A stretch of 64,000 bases of DNA from contig NZ_CP086235.1 of assembly GCF_023612095.1 (NCBI RefSeq), forward strand, positions 3,669,501-3,733,500, in the 5' to 3' direction. Below, one piece after another: positions 62,241 to 64,000 of the stretch (position 1 is the first letter of the stretch; every line of letters begins with the position of its first letter). The translations under genes were made by a program, and so were the position numbers. Below the pieces are notes generated by a model. The model did not search any database and was not told the DNA's origin. It worked only from the letters and a program-made list of their open reading frames with translations. The DNA comes from Cytobacillus firmus. Its GTDB lineage: Bacteria; Bacillota; Bacilli; Bacillales; Cytobacillaceae.

Positions 62241-62474
62241 TCTATTTGCAGGTTCTGGGAATCTATTTGCATTTACCTATCTATTTGCAAGTTTGGCTGG
62301 TCTATTTGCAGGTTCCCTCATCTATTTGTAATTTCGGCTGGTCTATTTGCAAGTTCGGGGACTCTATTTGCATTTTACCTATCTATTTGCAAATTCACCT
62401 ATTCTATTTGCAAGTCCTCCTCATCTATTTGCAATTTCTCCTGGTCTATTTGCAAGTCCCCTCATCTATTTGCA
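62241..62474. repeat. Tandem array of 12 TCTATTTGCA units (~21-bp period)
   Basis: Twelve copies of TCTATTTGCA (one TCTATTTGTA) with spacers giving unit lengths 18-21, mostly 21. It fills the gap between tldD and cls. Although a frame stays open through it, the heptad-like peptide is only a product of the 21-base period, and no ribosome site or homologue supports a gene. Confidence 0.9.
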
Positions 62475-62503
62475 GATTAAAAAACCAGCACCCCTCCACA
62501 CAA

Positions 62504-62531
62504 AAAAAGCGCCACACCAATGGCACTTTTT
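62504..62531 (-). terminator. Terminator of cls
   Basis: AAAAAGTGCCA / TGGCGCTTTTT stem on minus with T7, overlapping the stop codon region. Confidence 0.88.
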
Positions 62532-64000
62532 TACAACACCCCGGAAAACAACCGGGCGATGGATTCCTTGGATCTTTCCGCCAATCCGCGTTTATAATAT
62601 TGGACGGGACTTAATTTCACACTTTCCTCCAGATCCTCTTCATAATGGGCGACAAGATCGCGGATGGAGCTTGTGCCGTATAAAAAGACATTTACTTCAA
62701 AGTTCAAGTGGAAGCTGCGCATATCCATGTTCGCCGTTCCGATGGAAGCGAGGATTCCGTCCACGATGATGATTTTCTGATGGAGAAAGCCTTTTTTATA
62801 GGAATAAATTTCGACTCCATATCGCAGGAGCTCCGCAAAGTAGGATCGGCTTGCGTATTGCGTCAGGAAGCTGTCATTGATCTCAGGGACCAGGATGCGC
62901 ACTTCCACTCCTTTAGCCGCCGCCACCCTCAATGCTGTACGAATTGATTCATCAGGGACAAAATAAGGTGTGGCAATCCAAATGGAACGTGTCGCGCAGG
63001 AAATCATTGAATAATACAGATCACTCATAATTCCCTGCTGTGTGTCGGGGCCGCTTGCCACCACCTGCACTGCGCCATCAAGCACATCATCATCAATAGG
63101 ATACTTAACATCCCGGTATTCTTCCAGCACAGCTTCCTTGCTGACATATTCCCAGTCCAACAGAAATACCGTATGCAGTGTGTACACAGCCTCCCCCTTG
63201 AGGAGCATATGAGTATCCCGCCAGAAACCGATCTTTTCATTTTCGCCCAGGTATTCAACACCCACATTCAGCCCGCCCACAAAGCCGACTTTCCCATCTA
63301 TTACAACAATCTTGCGATGGTTTCTGAAGTTGAATTTCTGATTAAAAAATCCGTACTTGAGCGGAGAAAATGGCCGCACTTTAATGCCTGCATCCTCCAT
63401 GTACTGCAAATCCTCCAATGTAATCCCCATGCTGCCTGCCGCATCAAATATAAACAGTACTTCCACACCCTGTCTGGCTTTGTCGATCAGGATATTGATG
63501 ATTTCCTTGCCAAGCCTGTCAGACCGGAAAATATAATATTCCAAATGGATAAACTCTTCTGCTTCACGCAGCTTTTTCTTGATTTCATTAAATGTCTCGT
63601 CGCCATTTTTAAGGATTTTCGCCCGTGAATTGGTGCTCAGCGGGGTCAAGGCCACATTATTGGCGAACTTTGCAAAGCAGTGCTGGCTGTCCTGCAGGAA
63701 TGAAATATCAGGTGTTTCTTCCCTTTTCATCAGCCTTTTCCATTCGTCCCTGTCCCGGCTTCTTTTGCTTTTAAATAAATAGCCTTTCAAATATAATTGC
63801 CCTGAAAACAAATAAAACAGATAACCGGCAACCGGAAAAAACACCAGCACATACATCCACAGCAGTGTCTGGTTAGGGCTGCGATTCTCGAGCATCAGGG
63901 AAATAGCGCTGATAAATATAACAGCTGCATAAAGCAGGGCAGCACAGATTTTAATGGGTGAGGCGGCATCCGTGAAAAATATCATATACACTGATGCAAT
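62531..64000 (-). CDS. cls: Cardiolipin synthase (start at or beyond the window edge)
   Basis: Membrane phospholipase-D-type enzyme that joins two phosphatidylglycerols to cardiolipin. At least 486 residues: two N-terminal membrane helices (IKICAALLYAAVIFISAIS and TLLWMYVLVFFPVAGYLFYL), then two HKD sites, NHRKIVVIDGKVGFVGG and LHQKIIIVDGILASIGTANMD. The frame is still open at base 64000, so the true start may lie outside; GTG 63991 and ATG 63985 are internal candidates. Near full length for the family. Confidence 0.95.
   Translation of the reverse strand: MASVYMIFFTDAASPIKICAALLYAAVIFISAISLMLENRSPNQTLLWMYVLVFFPVAGYLFYLFSGQLYLKGYLFKSKRSRDRDEWKRLMKREETPDISFLQDSQHCFAKFANNVALTPLSTNSRAKILKNGDETFNEIKKKLREAEEFIHLEYYIFRSDRLGKEIINILIDKARQGVEVLFIFDAAGSMGITLEDLQYMEDAGIKVRPFSPLKYGFFNQKFNFRNHRKIVVIDGKVGFVGGLNVGVEYLGENEKIGFWRDTHMLLKGEAVYTLHTVFLLDWEYVSKEAVLEEYRDVKYPIDDDVLDGAVQVVASGPDTQQGIMSDLYYSMISCATRSIWIATPYFVPDESIRTALRVAAAKGVEVRILVPEINDSFLTQYASRSYFAELLRYGVEIYSYKKGFLHQKIIIVDGILASIGTANMDMRSFHLNFEVNVFLYGTSSIRDLVAHYEEDLEESVKLSPVQYYKRGLAERSKESIARLFSGVL

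Noticed and set aside
62241..62474. CRISPR array
   Set aside because: Core is only 10 bases and the 8-11-base spacers are themselves similar; no cas genes nearby.
62213..62614. Long open frames through the TCTATTTGCA array (up to ~140 codons) as a heptad-repeat protein
   Set aside because: The frame is open in several phases only because the 21-base unit contains no stops; no ribosome site, no homologue, and it runs into the cls terminator.

Overview
The window is chromosomal DNA of a low-to-mid GC, endospore-forming Bacillaceae (Bacillus sensu lato). Evidence: long synteny with the B. subtilis yfjP-pdaA-yfkAB-yfkD-yfkE-yfkF-yfkH-yfkK-yfkM-treR segment, a SinI/SinR/SipW/TasA-type biofilm locus, motAB, rsbR, SigB-type promoters and a preQ1-queF unit. 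No rRNA, tRNA, prophage, transposase or CRISPR array was seen. Genes are short units on both strands, most closed by clear intrinsic terminators.

Layout. 1-18.9 kb: yfj/yfk backbone (DNA glycosylase end, pdaA, class I fumarase, gamma-glutamyltransferase, YtxH proteins, YfkAB radical SAM protein, Ca2+/H+ antiporter, MFS, ZosA-like P-ATPase, YihY, YfkM, TreR). 19-22.6 kb: methyltransferase/FAD monooxygenase pair and mnmH (tRNA 2-selenouridine synthase). 22.7-28.9 kb: biofilm locus with sinR convergent to sinI, a zinc-ribbon protein, a DUF5658 protein, an LPNTA-anchored TasA-like protein, calY/tasA and sipW, divergent from a second SinR paralogue, a class D sortase and a secreted TapA-like coiled-coil protein. 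29-38 kb: psuGK, alanine/glycine symporter, MarR-MFS pair, motAB, an Arg/Asp repeat protein and a STAS protein. 38-53 kb: selenocysteine peroxiredoxin, hutH, rsbR, topB, atoE, ampS, a lipoprotein, yhdT-panF, riboswitch-controlled queF, mscL, a BI-1 protein and a second selenoprotein. 54-58 kb: a Tat-exported GMC dehydrogenase pair followed by tatA-tatC. 58-64 kb: GNAT, tldE-tldD and cardiolipin synthase.

Most interesting results. (1) Two different thioredoxin-fold peroxidase genes (38108-38695 minus and 52514-53068 plus) each carry an in-frame TGA exactly where the catalytic cysteine belongs, each followed by a hairpin fitting the bacterial SECIS rules. With mnmH in the same window this indicates a selenium-using Bacillus. 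(2) sinI, the antirepressor of the biofilm repressor SinR, is preceded by a class I cyclic-di-GMP aptamer (23332-23407) and a Spo0A box, which suggests direct second-messenger control of the SinI/SinR switch. (3) The matrix locus combines SipW/CalY with a sortase-anchored TasA-like protein and its own sortase, around a dense cluster of SinR-type operators. (4) Two unrelated tandem arrays share a ~21-bp period.

Caution: at least five genes (acyl-CoA dehydrogenase, yihY, FAD monooxygenase, topB and a lipoprotein, the last twice) are broken by single missing bases in homopolymer runs, with intact coding on both sides. This looks like sequencing or assembly error rather than true pseudogenes. It does not explain the TGA codons, which are substitutions outside homopolymers.
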